A stretch of DNA of 64,000 bases from Rhizobacter sp. SG703 (GTDB lineage: Bacteria; Pseudomonadota; Gammaproteobacteria; Burkholderiales; Burkholderiaceae_C), in assembly GCF_012275445.1 (NCBI RefSeq), contig NZ_JAAZQK010000001.1:243198-307197 (forward strand), read 5' to 3'. Numbering within the stretch: position 1 is the stretch's first letter; every line of letters starts with the position of its first letter. Below, in pieces: positions 26,905-35,362 of this stretch. The notes below the pieces were generated by a model that was not told the DNA's origin, ran no database searches, and was given only the letters and a program-made list of their open reading frames with translations. Position numbers and translations under genes: made by a program.

Positions 26905-28041
26905 ATGAACAGCGGCACCCCCCCACGACCCTCTCCCGACTTTGCAGCACCGCGCTGCGTGAGCCATCCGTTCGGCCAGGCGCTGCAGGTGCAGCGCGAC
27001 GGCGACCGGCTGGTGGTGACCGACCCGCAGCCGGCGCGTGCGGGCGATGCGCCTCGCGACCGCATCGGCCGCTGGCAGTGGCGGCACGGCATCGATGCAG
27101 GCCAGGACCCGGAACTGCAATGGCTCGGCCCCTGCTCCGGCGAGCCGTCGGCCGCCCACCTGCTGGCGATCCTCGAGGCGGCGTTCACCTTCGAGCCGCA
27201 CACCGCCCGCCTGCTGCTGCAACCGCCGTTCGCATCGGCGCTGAACCTGGTCGAGCACGGCCTCGCGCTGCCGGCCACCGGCGGCCGATGCATCGTGCAC
27301 CGCGAGATGTTCTTCCAGCACGCGCCGATGTGGCTGCCGCAGGTGGCCTCGCCGATCCCGCTGCGTTACGCACTCACCGGCGACCGCCGCCACCCGCTGC
27401 GCGCGGCCAAGCGCCGAGGCGTGCTGTACCAGCGCCACATCCCGTGGCTGGACCGCACGTTCTCGTTCCGCAGCCTCGACATCGATGCCGACCTGCCGCG
27501 CTTCCACCGCTGGATGAACGACCCCGACGTGGCCCAGGTCTGGCAGGAAGACGGCGACCTCGCGAAGCACCGCGGCTACCTCGACGCCATCGCCGCCGAC
27601 CCGCACATGCAGTCGATGATCGCCTGCCTGGACGGCGAGCCCTTCGGCTACTTCGAGGCCTACTGGGCGAAGGAGAACCGCATCGCGCCGTTCTGCGAGG
27701 CCGACGACCACGACCGCGGCTGGCATGTGCTGATCGGCGAACCGGACTTTCGCGGCAAGGCCTTCGCGACCGCGTGGCTCACGTCGATCTCGCACTACCT
27801 GTTCCTCGCCGACCCGCGCACCCGGCGCATCGTCGGCGAGCCGCGCGCCGACCACCGGCAGCAACTGCGCAACCTCGACCGCTCCGGCTACGCGAAGGTC
27901 AAGGAGTTCGACTTCCCGCACAAGCGCGCGATGCTGGTGACGCTGCTGCGCGAACGCTTCTTCACCGACACGCTGTGGTGGCCGCGCGAGGACGAGGCCC
28001 CCTTCGCCATCACCTCCACCACCCTGCAGGCAAGGACATGA
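26905..28041 (+). CDS. Siderophore hydroxamate acetyltransferase (IucB/RhbD-like GNAT)
   Basis: A 378-residue protein whose C-terminal half is a GNAT-fold acyltransferase of the siderophore type. Characteristic pieces are FHRWMNDPDVAQVWQEDG, GEPFGYFEAYWAKENRI and RGWHVLIGEPDFRGKAF, the acyl-CoA-binding region. These enzymes N-acylate hydroxyornithine or hydroxylysine with acetyl-CoA or a longer acyl-CoA. The N-terminal half (about residues 1-180) is the usual poorly conserved extension. The ATG at 26905 has GGAGG before it, but the predicted promoter puts transcription start close to this codon. The stop overlaps the monooxygenase start (ATGA), so hydroxylation and acylation are coupled genetically. 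Confidence 0.88.
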   Translation: MNSGTPPRPSPDFAAPRCVSHPFGQALQVQRDGDRLVVTDPQPARAGDAPRDRIGRWQWRHGIDAGQDPELQWLGPCSGEPSAAHLLAILEAAFTFEPHTARLLLQPPFASALNLVEHGLALPATGGRCIVHREMFFQHAPMWLPQVASPIPLRYALTGDRRHPLRAAKRRGVLYQRHIPWLDRTFSFRSLDIDADLPRFHRWMNDPDVAQVWQEDGDLAKHRGYLDAIAADPHMQSMIACLDGEPFGYFEAYWAKENRIAPFCEADDHDRGWHVLIGEPDFRGKAFATAWLTSISHYLFLADPRTRRIVGEPRADHRQQLRNLDRSGYAKVKEFDFPHKRAMLVTLLRERFFTDTLWWPREDEAPFAITSTTLQART

Positions 28042-29312
28042 GCATGCGCGTGCACGACCTCATCGGCATCGGCTTCGGGCCGTCGAACCTGGCGCTGGCG
28101 ATCGCGCTCGACGAGCAGCGGCGCGCCGGACGGCCGCTCGTCGACGCGCTGTTCATCGAGCGCCAGCCGGGCTTCGCATGGCATCCGGACATGCTGCTGC
28201 CGCACGCCCACATGCAGATCTCGTTCCTGAAGGACCTGGCGACGCTGCGCAACCCGACCAGCCGCTTCACCTTCGTGAACTACCTGCACCAGCAGGGCCG
28301 CTTGCAGGACTTCATCAACCTGAAGACCTTCTACCCGAGCCGCCGCGAGTTCAACGACTACCTCGGCTGGGCGGCCGCGCAGTTCGACGACAGCTGCGTG
28401 TACGGCGAAGAGGTGGTCGAGGTGCTGCCGCAGGCGCAGGGCCGCGAGGTGTCGCTGCTGCGGGTGCGCTCGCGCGACGCCGCCGGCCAGTGGCACGAGC
28501 GGCTCGCGCGCCACCTGGTGGTCAGCATCGGCGGCACCGCCCACATCCCCGAGGCCTTCCGCATACTGGCCGGCGACCCGCGGGTGATGCACTCCAGCGG
28601 CTACCTGGCGGGCATGGCGCGGCATGCCGATGCGAAGCGCATCGCGATCGTCGGCGCCGGCCAGAGCGCGGCCGAGCTGTTCATCGACCTGCATGGCCGG
28701 CCGAACGCGCCGCAGGTCGACCTCATCATGCGGGCCCGCGCGATCCGGCCGGCCGACGACAGCCCGTTCGTCAACGAGATCTTCAACGCCGGCTTCGTCG
28801 ACCACGTCTATGCGCAGCCCGAGGCGCAGCGGGCCGAGATGCTGGCGGCGTTCCGCCACACCAACTACGCCTGCGCCGACCTCGACCTGATCCGGCAGAT
28901 GTTCGCGGTGTTCTACGAGCAGCGCGTCAGCGGCGACGAGCAGCACCGCTTCCTGCGGCGGCACGAGATCCAGAGCGTGCGCGCCGCGCCCGACGGCATC
29001 CACCTGAACCTGCTCGACGTCGACGCCTCGCGCGAGAGCAGCCAACGCTACGACGCGGTGGTGCTGGCGACCGGCTATGCGCGCGAGCAGCACCATGCGC
29101 TGCTCGGCGAGCTGGCACCGTGGCTCGGGCGCCTGCAGGTCGACCGCGACTACCGCGTGATCGCGCCGCGCGAGTTCCGCCCGGCGGTGTTCCTGCAGGG
29201 GGCCTGCGAGACCACTCACGGGCTCAGCGACACGCTGCTGTCGATCACCGCGGTGCGCTCGAACGAGATCGCGACGAACCTTGCTACACTCAATGCGAAC
29301 AATTCTCATTGA
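28038..29312 (+). CDS. L-ornithine N5-monooxygenase (PvdA/IucD family)
   Basis: FAD- and NADPH-dependent hydroxylase making N5-hydroxyornithine, the hydroxamate precursor. The 424-residue protein has the FAD motif GIGFGPSNLALAIAL at residues 9-23, the substrate-region QISFLKDLATLRNPTS, the NADPH motif IVGAGQSAAE at about residue 210, and the C-terminal VLATGY and THGLSDTLLS segments. Together these are diagnostic for PvdA/SidA/IucD enzymes; ornithine is preferred over lysine because a PvdF-like gene is nearby. The ATG at 28038 overlaps the acetyltransferase stop. The sigma gene follows 20 bases later, and a Fur-box-like sequence lies in the last codons. Confidence 0.9.
   Translation: MSMRVHDLIGIGFGPSNLALAIALDEQRRAGRPLVDALFIERQPGFAWHPDMLLPHAHMQISFLKDLATLRNPTSRFTFVNYLHQQGRLQDFINLKTFYPSRREFNDYLGWAAAQFDDSCVYGEEVVEVLPQAQGREVSLLRVRSRDAAGQWHERLARHLVVSIGGTAHIPEAFRILAGDPRVMHSSGYLAGMARHADAKRIAIVGAGQSAAELFIDLHGRPNAPQVDLIMRARAIRPADDSPFVNEIFNAGFVDHVYAQPEAQRAEMLAAFRHTNYACADLDLIRQMFAVFYEQRVSGDEQHRFLRRHEIQSVRAAPDGIHLNLLDVDASRESSQRYDAVVLATGYAREQHHALLGELAPWLGRLQVDRDYRVIAPREFRPAVFLQGACETTHGLSDTLLSITAVRSNEIATNLATLNANNSH
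29294..29308. promoter_or_regulatory. Fur-box-like site before the first ECF sigma gene
   Basis: TGCGAACAATTCTCA matches the common 7-1-7 Fur half-site pair TGAGAAT-N-ATTCTCA at 12 of 14 positions. It sits inside a longer inverted repeat, AATGnGAA and TTCnCATT (29292-29310). The site lies in the final codons of the monooxygenase gene, 24 bases before the sigma-factor ATG. It suggests that the sigma/anti-sigma pair has its own iron-repressed promoter in addition to readthrough. Confidence 0.6.
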
Positions 29313-29332
29313 GCGAGGTGCTCTTCCAACGC

Positions 29333-29911
29333 ATGCGCGAGCTGATCCAGGAACTGGTGGCCCATTGTGCGGACCTGCGGCGGCAGCTGACGCGCGAGCT
29401 GCGCGATCCGCAGCACGCGGCGGACATCGCGCAGTCGAGCTTCGAGCGGGTCTATGCGCTGGCGCTGGGCGACGGGCCTCAGGCGTCGATCGCATCGCCG
29501 CGCGCGCTGCTGTTCCGCGTGGCGCGCAACCTGTGCATCGATGAAGCCCGGCACCGGCAGGTGGCCCAGCGCTGGCTGGTGGAGCAGTCGCCGATGGGCC
29601 TGCATGCGGCGGCGCCGTCGTGCGAATACGTGCATGCGCAGCGCCAGGTGCTGCGGCGCGTGATCGGCGTGCTGGAATCGCTGCCGCCGTTGCGGCGCGA
29701 GGTGTTCCTGCTGTTCCGCGCTTATGGCTTCACGCGCACCGAGATCGCCGGGCGGCTGACGCTCAGCGAAGCGGCGGTGGCCAAGCACCTGGTGCGCGCG
29801 GCGCTCGACTGCTCGCGGGTGTTTGCTGAGATGCAGGCCGAGTTGATCGAGGCACCTGCCGTCTCACCGCGCAGCAGTTTCCGCGCGACCTTGGCCGAGG
29901 ACTGGGCGTGA
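29333..29911 (+). CDS. fecI: ECF sigma factor, FecI type
   Basis: A 192-residue sigma-70 family protein with only regions 2 and 4. Region 2 covers about residues 20-75 (DIAQSSFERVYAL, RALLFRVARNLCIDEARH). Region 4 is LPPLRREVFLLFRAYGFTRTEIAGRLTLSEAAVAKHLVRA at about 117-157. Such factors direct transcription of ferri-siderophore receptor genes and are controlled by a FecR partner, which here starts in a GTGA overlap with this gene's stop. The ATG at 29333 was chosen as the first strong start; a TTG at 29309 in frame would overlap the Fur-like site. The likely target is the TonB receptor at 32958. Confidence 0.88.
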   Translation: MRELIQELVAHCADLRRQLTRELRDPQHAADIAQSSFERVYALALGDGPQASIASPRALLFRVARNLCIDEARHRQVAQRWLVEQSPMGLHAAAPSCEYVHAQRQVLRRVIGVLESLPPLRREVFLLFRAYGFTRTEIAGRLTLSEAAVAKHLVRAALDCSRVFAEMQAELIEAPAVSPRSSFRATLAEDWA

Positions 29912-30906
29912 GCCGCGCCGTGGTTGCCGAGAAGCTGATCGAGCACGCGCTCGACCTGGTCGTGAAGAGCGAGGTCGAGCCCGAGCCGGCGGCCGGCCGG
30001 GCGCTCGCGCGGCTGCGGCAGTGGATCTGCGAATCGCCCGATCACGCCGCGGCGGCCGATGAAGCGCGCCGGCGTTGGCAGATGCTGGGCGGTCTGTCCG
30101 ACGGGCTGCGCGAGCATTTCGAGGAGCCGGTCGCCGCGCCGGGGCGGCGCAACCTGCTGCTGTCGGCGGCTGCGGTGCTCGGCGGTGCGGCACTCGCCGG
30201 CCGGCTGGGTTGGCAATACTGGCAGGCGCCGGTGTTCACGGCGGCGTATCGGACGCAGCCGTTGCAGTTGCTCGACGTCACGCTGCCCGATGCCCAACCC
30301 GGCACGCAGCTGGCGTTGGGCGCCGACAGCGCGATCGACGTTCGGCTGCATCGGCAGCGGCGCATCGTGCGGCTCGACGGCGGCGAACTGCGTTGCGACG
30401 TGGCGCACGATCCGGCGCGGCCGTTCCAGGTGCTGACGCGCGACGCGCGCATCGAGGTGCTGGGCACGGTGTTCAGCCTGCGTGACCGCGGCGGTGCACT
30501 GACGGTCGGTGTCGAACGCGGGCGGGTGCAGGTGGCCTTGCGTGACGCGGCGGTGGATGGCGACGCAGACCGCTTCGGCCCACCCATCGTGCTGGGCGCT
30601 GGCGAGCTGATGGACATCCGCAACGGCATCGCGCAGCCGCCGCGCCCGGGCGATGCGGCCGCCCTCGCCGGCTGGCGCGACGGCTGGCTGAGCTTCCAGG
30701 ACACCCCGCTGCGCGAGATGCTCGCGAGCGTCAATGCCTACCGCGCCTCGCCCATCGTCAGCACCGATTCACGCGTCAACGCGATGCGGCTGACCGGCCG
30801 CTTCCCGGTGCGGGATGCGGCCGGGTTGCTGGCGGCGTTGCCGCAGGTGCTGCCGGTCACCGTCCGCCTGCGCATGGACGGTGGGGTTGAACTCGCCGCT
30901 CATTGA
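29908..30906 (+). CDS. fecR: FecR-family anti-sigma factor / signal transducer
   Basis: Inner-membrane regulator, 332 residues, starting with GTG within the sigma-gene stop. The cytoplasmic N-terminal domain (about residues 1-75) has the DUF4880-type pattern ending DEARRRWQMLGGL and would hold the sigma factor. A single membrane segment lies at about residues 80-98 (RRNLLLSAAAVLGGAALAGRL). The periplasmic FecR domain follows (DAQPGTQLALGADSAIDVRL, VEVLGTVFSL-type segment), and the C-terminal STN-like portion starts near WRDGWLSFQDTPLREMLASVN. It normally relays binding of the receptor signalling domain to the sigma factor. The AT-rich gene ends 12 bases downstream on the other strand. Confidence 0.9.
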   Translation: MSRAVVAEKLIEHALDLVVKSEVEPEPAAGRALARLRQWICESPDHAAAADEARRRWQMLGGLSDGLREHFEEPVAAPGRRNLLLSAAAVLGGAALAGRLGWQYWQAPVFTAAYRTQPLQLLDVTLPDAQPGTQLALGADSAIDVRLHRQRRIVRLDGGELRCDVAHDPARPFQVLTRDARIEVLGTVFSLRDRGGALTVGVERGRVQVALRDAAVDGDADRFGPPIVLGAGELMDIRNGIAQPPRPGDAAALAGWRDGWLSFQDTPLREMLASVNAYRASPIVSTDSRVNAMRLTGRFPVRDAAGLLAALPQVLPVTVRLRMDGGVELAAH

Positions 30907-30918
30907 CGAGCAGCAAGT

Positions 30919-32661
30919 TCAGTCCTTCTGCAGATGGAAATGCTGGCGCTTGGAGAGAAGATGATTCTCAATATCAAATCGAGTAATGTCCGACCGATGA
31001 TCGACTGCCTCTTTCGTTACCTTCCGGACCGCCTCATCGAAAGTCTCCGCCGTCTTGCCATGCTTCTCATACGACAGCGACAAGAAATCTGCCTTGCTGT
31101 ATTTGTGCGGCTCAAGTAGATGTTTGATCTCGGGATCCTTGAACGTCAAGGGCTCGGGGACAATGACATCATTCGATGACGCGGCCTTCCGACGCTGCTG
31201 CTGCTGCGCCAGCGCCACTTCGTGGCGAACCACCGGATCGTTCAACATGATTTCTCTGAAATTTGACCAGCAAGTCGGATTGAATAATTCTTCCTTGTTC
31301 TGAAACGCATCAAGCAGCTCACAAAATGCCTTCTTCGCGTCTTCCGGCCACCCCACGTACCCAGGATTTCGCTTCACCTCGCCGACTATGAACGCTGATA
31401 AATAGTCTCGACCATTCTCTCCTGGCGTATAGATTCCTTCATTTTTCCTGGTCAGACTTATATGCTTCAGATGCAATTTGACAAACTCACTTCGAAATGT
31501 CTTCGAAAATGGTGACGCAGTAGTCGCTCGCGGTAAAGTTGGCGCTGTTTTCGTCGAAACTGTGTGCTCCGCGTTTTCATTCCATCTTTGGAATCCCGGA
31601 TCTGCAACGAAAGCCTTGCAGAGCTGACTGTAGTGCCCGAAAAATGCCTCATCGGTAACATTCAAACGCTGATTGAATCCCAATATTTTATTCGCCAAGT
31701 CCGGGGACTCCTTCCAGCGGAACTCTGCACCAGCCTTTTCGGACCTGATGAAAGCAGTGATTTCTTTTCTTGCGTCTTCAGCCGTCACCCCTTTGGGAAA
31801 ATCCATATATTTCCCGCCACTTTTATCCGTCTTTATCTTATATTTTTTGGACAGCTCGGAAAATGTGGTGTAACACGCCTCTCTGTCCAGCAGATTGACC
31901 ACGTCGTGCTCAGCTTGAGAGTAATTTCGCTTCCACTTGGCGAGCTGAAGATCCCCATGCAAATCCCACTTGGTTTTCTCGTTTTTTAAAAAAGAATCGA
32001 TTTCCTTCTGCGAAATTGCGACAGCATTCTTTTTCATCTCCGAGCAAAAAACTTTTATCAAGTCTTCATGACTGATATTTTCGTATTGATGTCGAAGAGT
32101 CGCGAATAAATTCACCATCTGCTGGTGATTGCTACTGCTCAGGTTGGCTTGGTGCGCAAAACCCGACGAAATCTCCGGCTCGCCTGATTTATTTTCCTTC
32201 GTCTTCGTCGTGGCTCTCCGGGAATTCACGGGCGAGTGAATGGGCGATTTCTGTTCATTTTTCTGCGGTTCCAAACGTGGCGAAACGTTCGACCTAGACT
32301 TCGTTGGAATTTCTTTTAATTCATTTTGTTGCTGACGGTTGCCACTGCTCGGTTCGGCTTGATGCGCACCACCTGACGAAATCTCTGACTTGCCCGAGTT
32401 ATTTTCCAAACTGCAATTTTTCTTCGTCCTCGTCGTGGCTCTCGGAGAATTCACGCGTGAGTGAATTGATGACTTCTGCTCATCTTTCTGCGACTTGACA
32501 TGTGATGAACCGCTCGATCCGGACGAGGAATTTTTCAATGTCCTCTCTGTCAGAATCTCCGCGCCTGACCTTTCCGTTTTGACGTCTGTTTTCTTTTTTT
32601 TGTTTTTTCCCTTGAGCGAAAGCGATTCGAATGTTCGCTTAATTTTTTCGATCTTCTTCAT
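30919..32661 (-). CDS. AT-rich orphan gene, possible secreted effector
   Basis: A 580-residue protein of no family I recognise, in DNA with roughly 45% GC by eye against about 70% around it. The first 185 residues are low-complexity, rich in Ser, Lys, Asn, Thr and Gln, with no signal peptide or membrane segment. They contain two copies of a unit of about 50 residues (about 57-111 and 132-181) sharing QKxEQKSxIHSxVNS and RATTxTK. From residue 185 on the sequence looks folded, mostly helical, with scattered Trp and Cys. A disordered Ser-rich N-terminus before a folded domain recalls type III effectors, but no secretion genes are in the window. GAGG lies 7 bases before the ATG. Its position between fecR and the receptor and its codon use suggest recent acquisition. 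Confidence 0.8.
   Translation of the reverse strand: MKKIEKIKRTFESLSLKGKNKKKKTDVKTERSGAEILTERTLKNSSSGSSGSSHVKSQKDEQKSSIHSRVNSPRATTRTKKNCSLENNSGKSEISSGGAHQAEPSSGNRQQQNELKEIPTKSRSNVSPRLEPQKNEQKSPIHSPVNSRRATTKTKENKSGEPEISSGFAHQANLSSSNHQQMVNLFATLRHQYENISHEDLIKVFCSEMKKNAVAISQKEIDSFLKNEKTKWDLHGDLQLAKWKRNYSQAEHDVVNLLDREACYTTFSELSKKYKIKTDKSGGKYMDFPKGVTAEDARKEITAFIRSEKAGAEFRWKESPDLANKILGFNQRLNVTDEAFFGHYSQLCKAFVADPGFQRWNENAEHTVSTKTAPTLPRATTASPFSKTFRSEFVKLHLKHISLTRKNEGIYTPGENGRDYLSAFIVGEVKRNPGYVGWPEDAKKAFCELLDAFQNKEELFNPTCWSNFREIMLNDPVVRHEVALAQQQQRRKAASSNDVIVPEPLTFKDPEIKHLLEPHKYSKADFLSLSYEKHGKTAETFDEAVRKVTKEAVDHRSDITRFDIENHLLSKRQHFHLQKD
32120..32492. repeat. Tandem-like internal duplication in the AT-rich gene
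   Basis: Two DNA copies of about 150-165 bases lie at roughly 32120-32268 and 32330-32492, about 210-225 bases apart. They share blocks such as CGTCGTGGCTCTC, GACGAAATCTC and GAATTCACG. Similarity persists at the nucleotide level, so the duplication is fairly recent. It encodes the two similar disordered protein units. Confidence 0.7.
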
Positions 32662-32957
32662 CGTCGAACCTCATAGACATCGAGTTGATTGGACCCATAT
32701 CCCGTTCACTTTCAAGCGCTCTCTCAAAAGTCAACGGCTGCGGCGAACCCACTGAGTGCCCCCCGCCATCCGCTGGTTCCTGACCAAGTACACCTGTGTC
32801 TCGCTCCGTCACGCTGGGGAGCGCAGCCACCTGTCCCGCTTCTTCCTGCTCATTCGTCTAAGTAGTCAGAGAGCTCGCAAGCCAGCCCCCGGCCCCTTAC
32901 GCGGCCCCACGCCAGCGGCTCGTCGTTCATCACGCAACACAACCTCTGGAGTACCCC
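32662..32957. other. Divergent intergenic region between orphan gene and TonB receptor
   Basis: This 296-base gap has mixed composition, AT-rich near the orphan gene and GC-rich near the receptor, and marks the edge of the inserted segment. The receptor has a good GGAG ribosome binding site at the right end. I see neither a Fur box nor the GCTGAACA-N15-CGTC promoter found elsewhere in the locus. A CTCGTCGTT sequence about 45 bases before the receptor ATG could be a -10 element, but no matching -35 precedes it. No flanking direct repeat or insertion sequence was found. Confidence 0.5.
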
Positions 32958-35351
32958 ATGCGTTCCCTGCCCCGCCAACGCCTGCTCGTCGCAGCGCTGG
33001 CCGCCGCCTTCAGCGGCCCCTTCGCGCTGCCGCGCGCGCTCGCCCAGGCCGCCGTGCTGGCCGAAGCCGAGTTCGACGTCCAGGTGCCGGCCCAGCCGCT
33101 GGATGCCGCGCTGAACGAGCTGTCGCGCCAGACCGGCGTGGCCGTTCTCGCGGCCGGTGACGCCACCAGCGGCAAGACCTCGCGCGCCGTGTCGGGCCGC
33201 TTCAGCGCGGCCCAGGCGCTGCAGCAGATGCTCGCCGGCAGCGGCCTCGAAGCCGCCCGCGCGCCGAATGGCGGCTTCGCGGTGCGCCAGGCGTCGGCCG
33301 GAGCCGCCGCCGAAACCACCCTCCCCGCCCTCACCGTGCGCGCTCGCGCCGATGCCGATGCCGGCGGCTACGTCGCGCAGCACGCCAGCGTCGGCACCAA
33401 GACCGACACGCCGCTGGTCGAGGTGCCGCAGTCGATCTCGGTCATCGGCAGCCAGGAGATCGACGACAAGGGCCAGACGACGCTGACCGATGCGCTCGCG
33501 CAGACGCCGGGCGTCACGGTGAACCCCTACGGCTTCGATTCGCGCGGGCTCGACTGGGTGCTGCTGCGCGGCTTCGACGGCTGGTACACCAGCAGCTTCC
33601 GCGACGGGCTGGCGCAGAACGTCGGCATCACCTTCCTCGGCGTGCAGACCGAGGTCTACGGGCTGGAGCGCCTCGAGGTGCTGCGCGGCCCGTCGTCGGT
33701 GCTGTTCGGCAAGGGCGACGTCGGCGGTGTGGTGAACCGCGTCAGCAAGGTGCCCGGCCCCGACGCCGTGCGCGAGATCGGCGTGCAGACCGGCCGCTAC
33801 GACCGCAAGCAGGCGATGGCCGACCTGGGCGGCGCGATCGATGCCGAAGGGCAATGGCGCTGGCGCGTCGTCGGCCTGGGCCTGGACACCGGCACGCAGG
33901 ACCAGTACCCGAACGGCGAGCGCATGACACAGAAGCGCCAGTACCTCGCGCCATCGCTCAAGTGGCAGCCGACGCCGCAGACCTCGCTGACGCTGCAGGC
34001 CGAGGTGCTGCGCGACGACGGCTCCGACGACGTGCAGTTCGTCAGCACCGCCGACGACCGGCCGACCACGTTGAAGGAAGGCGACCCGTCCTACAGCCGC
34101 ATCGAGACCGGCTCGGATGCGATCGGCTGGCAGTTCGCGCACCGCTTCGACAGCGGCTGGCAGCTGCAGCAGAAGGCGCGCTATGCGCACCGCACGTCGG
34201 ACAAGCACCACATCCAGTCGTTCTACGGCGCCGATCCGAACCTGCTGCTGCGCCAGGCACGGCACGACGTGGAAGCGGTCGACGAGAACAGCATCGACAC
34301 CTCGGTGCAGGGCAAGGTGGACGGTGGCGGCATCTCGCACACGCTGCTGTTCGGCGTCGACATCGACCGCAGCCGGGCCGAGTGGCAGCGCTGGCAGGCC
34401 ATGACGACGCCGCTGGACCTGAGCAACCCGGTCTACGGCGTGCCGATCGCCGAGCCCACATCCCAATCGCGCGACAAGCAGGTGATCCTCGAGCAGGTCG
34501 GGCTGTATGCGCAGGACCAGGTGCGTCTCGATTCGCACTGGGGCCTGACGGTCGGCGTGCGCCAGGACCGGGTGAAGTCGCGCTACGAGAACCGCCTGGC
34601 CGATCCGGCCTTCGGCGAGGTCACCGTCGCCGAGCGCACCGACAACGCGACCACCGGCCGGCTGGGCGTCAGCTACCAGGTCGGCAACGGCTGGGCGCCG
34701 TATGCGAGCTATGGCGAGTCGTTCGTGCCGGTGATGGCGGTGGACGAAGGCGTGCTGTTCGACCCGAGCCGGGGCAAGCAGGTCGAGCTCGGTGTCAAGT
34801 ACATGCCCGAGGGCGAGGCGGTGTCATTCGCCGCGGCGGTGTTCGACCTGGAGAAGACCAACGTCGTGTCCTACGACCCGGTCGACTTCGTGCCGCACGC
34901 GATCGGCAAGGTGCGCTCGCGCGGGATCGAGCTCGAAGCCAAGGCGGCACTGACGCCGCAGCTGCGGCTGACCGGCTCGTTCACGGCGCTGGACATGAAG
35001 GTGCTGTCCAGCGCGATCGACAGCGAGGTCGGCAACATGCCGATCCTGACGCCGAAGCAGACCGCGTCCGTCTGGCTCGACTACGCACTGGGCGCTGCGG
35101 TCGCCCGCGGCGTGAGCATCGGCGGCGGCTTGCGCCATGTCGGCAAGCGCTGGGACAACGGCGCGAACACCGAATCGCAACCGGCCTACACGCTGGCCGA
35201 TGCCGCGGTGCGCTACGACAACGGCCCGTGGCGCTTCGCGCTGAACGTCAGCAACCTGTTCGACAAGGAGTACCTCGCCGGCCACGCGTACGGCAGCTAC
35301 TTCCGCGGCAATGAACGCAATGTGCTGCTGACGGCGAAGTACAGGTTCTGA
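32958..35351 (+). CDS. TonB-dependent ferri-siderophore receptor with signalling domain
   Basis: A 797-residue outer-membrane transporter. The signal peptide ends near ALAQA (about residue 30). Residues about 38-112 form an STN (secretin/TonB N-terminal) domain, FDVQVPAQPLDAALNELSRQTGVAVL, used to signal to FecR. The plug domain follows from about 140 to 260 (VPQSISVIGSQEI, GLERLEVLRGPSSVLFGKGDVGGVVN), then a 22-strand-type barrel ending in the C-terminal Phe of LLTAKYRF. The plug resembles the FhuA/FoxA/FpvA group for hydroxamate siderophores. With the FecI/FecR pair just upstream it completes a cell-surface signalling system, and the locus suggests that its ligand is the siderophore made by the adjacent assembly line. 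Confidence 0.92.
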   Translation: MRSLPRQRLLVAALAAAFSGPFALPRALAQAAVLAEAEFDVQVPAQPLDAALNELSRQTGVAVLAAGDATSGKTSRAVSGRFSAAQALQQMLAGSGLEAARAPNGGFAVRQASAGAAAETTLPALTVRARADADAGGYVAQHASVGTKTDTPLVEVPQSISVIGSQEIDDKGQTTLTDALAQTPGVTVNPYGFDSRGLDWVLLRGFDGWYTSSFRDGLAQNVGITFLGVQTEVYGLERLEVLRGPSSVLFGKGDVGGVVNRVSKVPGPDAVREIGVQTGRYDRKQAMADLGGAIDAEGQWRWRVVGLGLDTGTQDQYPNGERMTQKRQYLAPSLKWQPTPQTSLTLQAEVLRDDGSDDVQFVSTADDRPTTLKEGDPSYSRIETGSDAIGWQFAHRFDSGWQLQQKARYAHRTSDKHHIQSFYGADPNLLLRQARHDVEAVDENSIDTSVQGKVDGGGISHTLLFGVDIDRSRAEWQRWQAMTTPLDLSNPVYGVPIAEPTSQSRDKQVILEQVGLYAQDQVRLDSHWGLTVGVRQDRVKSRYENRLADPAFGEVTVAERTDNATTGRLGVSYQVGNGWAPYASYGESFVPVMAVDEGVLFDPSRGKQVELGVKYMPEGEAVSFAAAVFDLEKTNVVSYDPVDFVPHAIGKVRSRGIELEAKAALTPQLRLTGSFTALDMKVLSSAIDSEVGNMPILTPKQTASVWLDYALGAAVARGVSIGGGLRHVGKRWDNGANTESQPAYTLADAAVRYDNGPWRFALNVSNLFDKEYLAGHAYGSYFRGNERNVLLTAKYRF

Positions 35352-35362
35352 TCAGCCGCCGA

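Noticed and set aside
32639-32830. A 63-residue minus-strand frame overlapping the start of the AT-rich gene
   Set aside because: It starts with GTG, has no convincing ribosome binding site or family, and spans the composition boundary. It could be a coupled leader or small partner gene, but the support is too thin.
30907-32957. Insertion sequence or transposon carrying the AT-rich gene
   Set aside because: No transposase, terminal inverted repeats or flanking direct repeats could be found at either edge.
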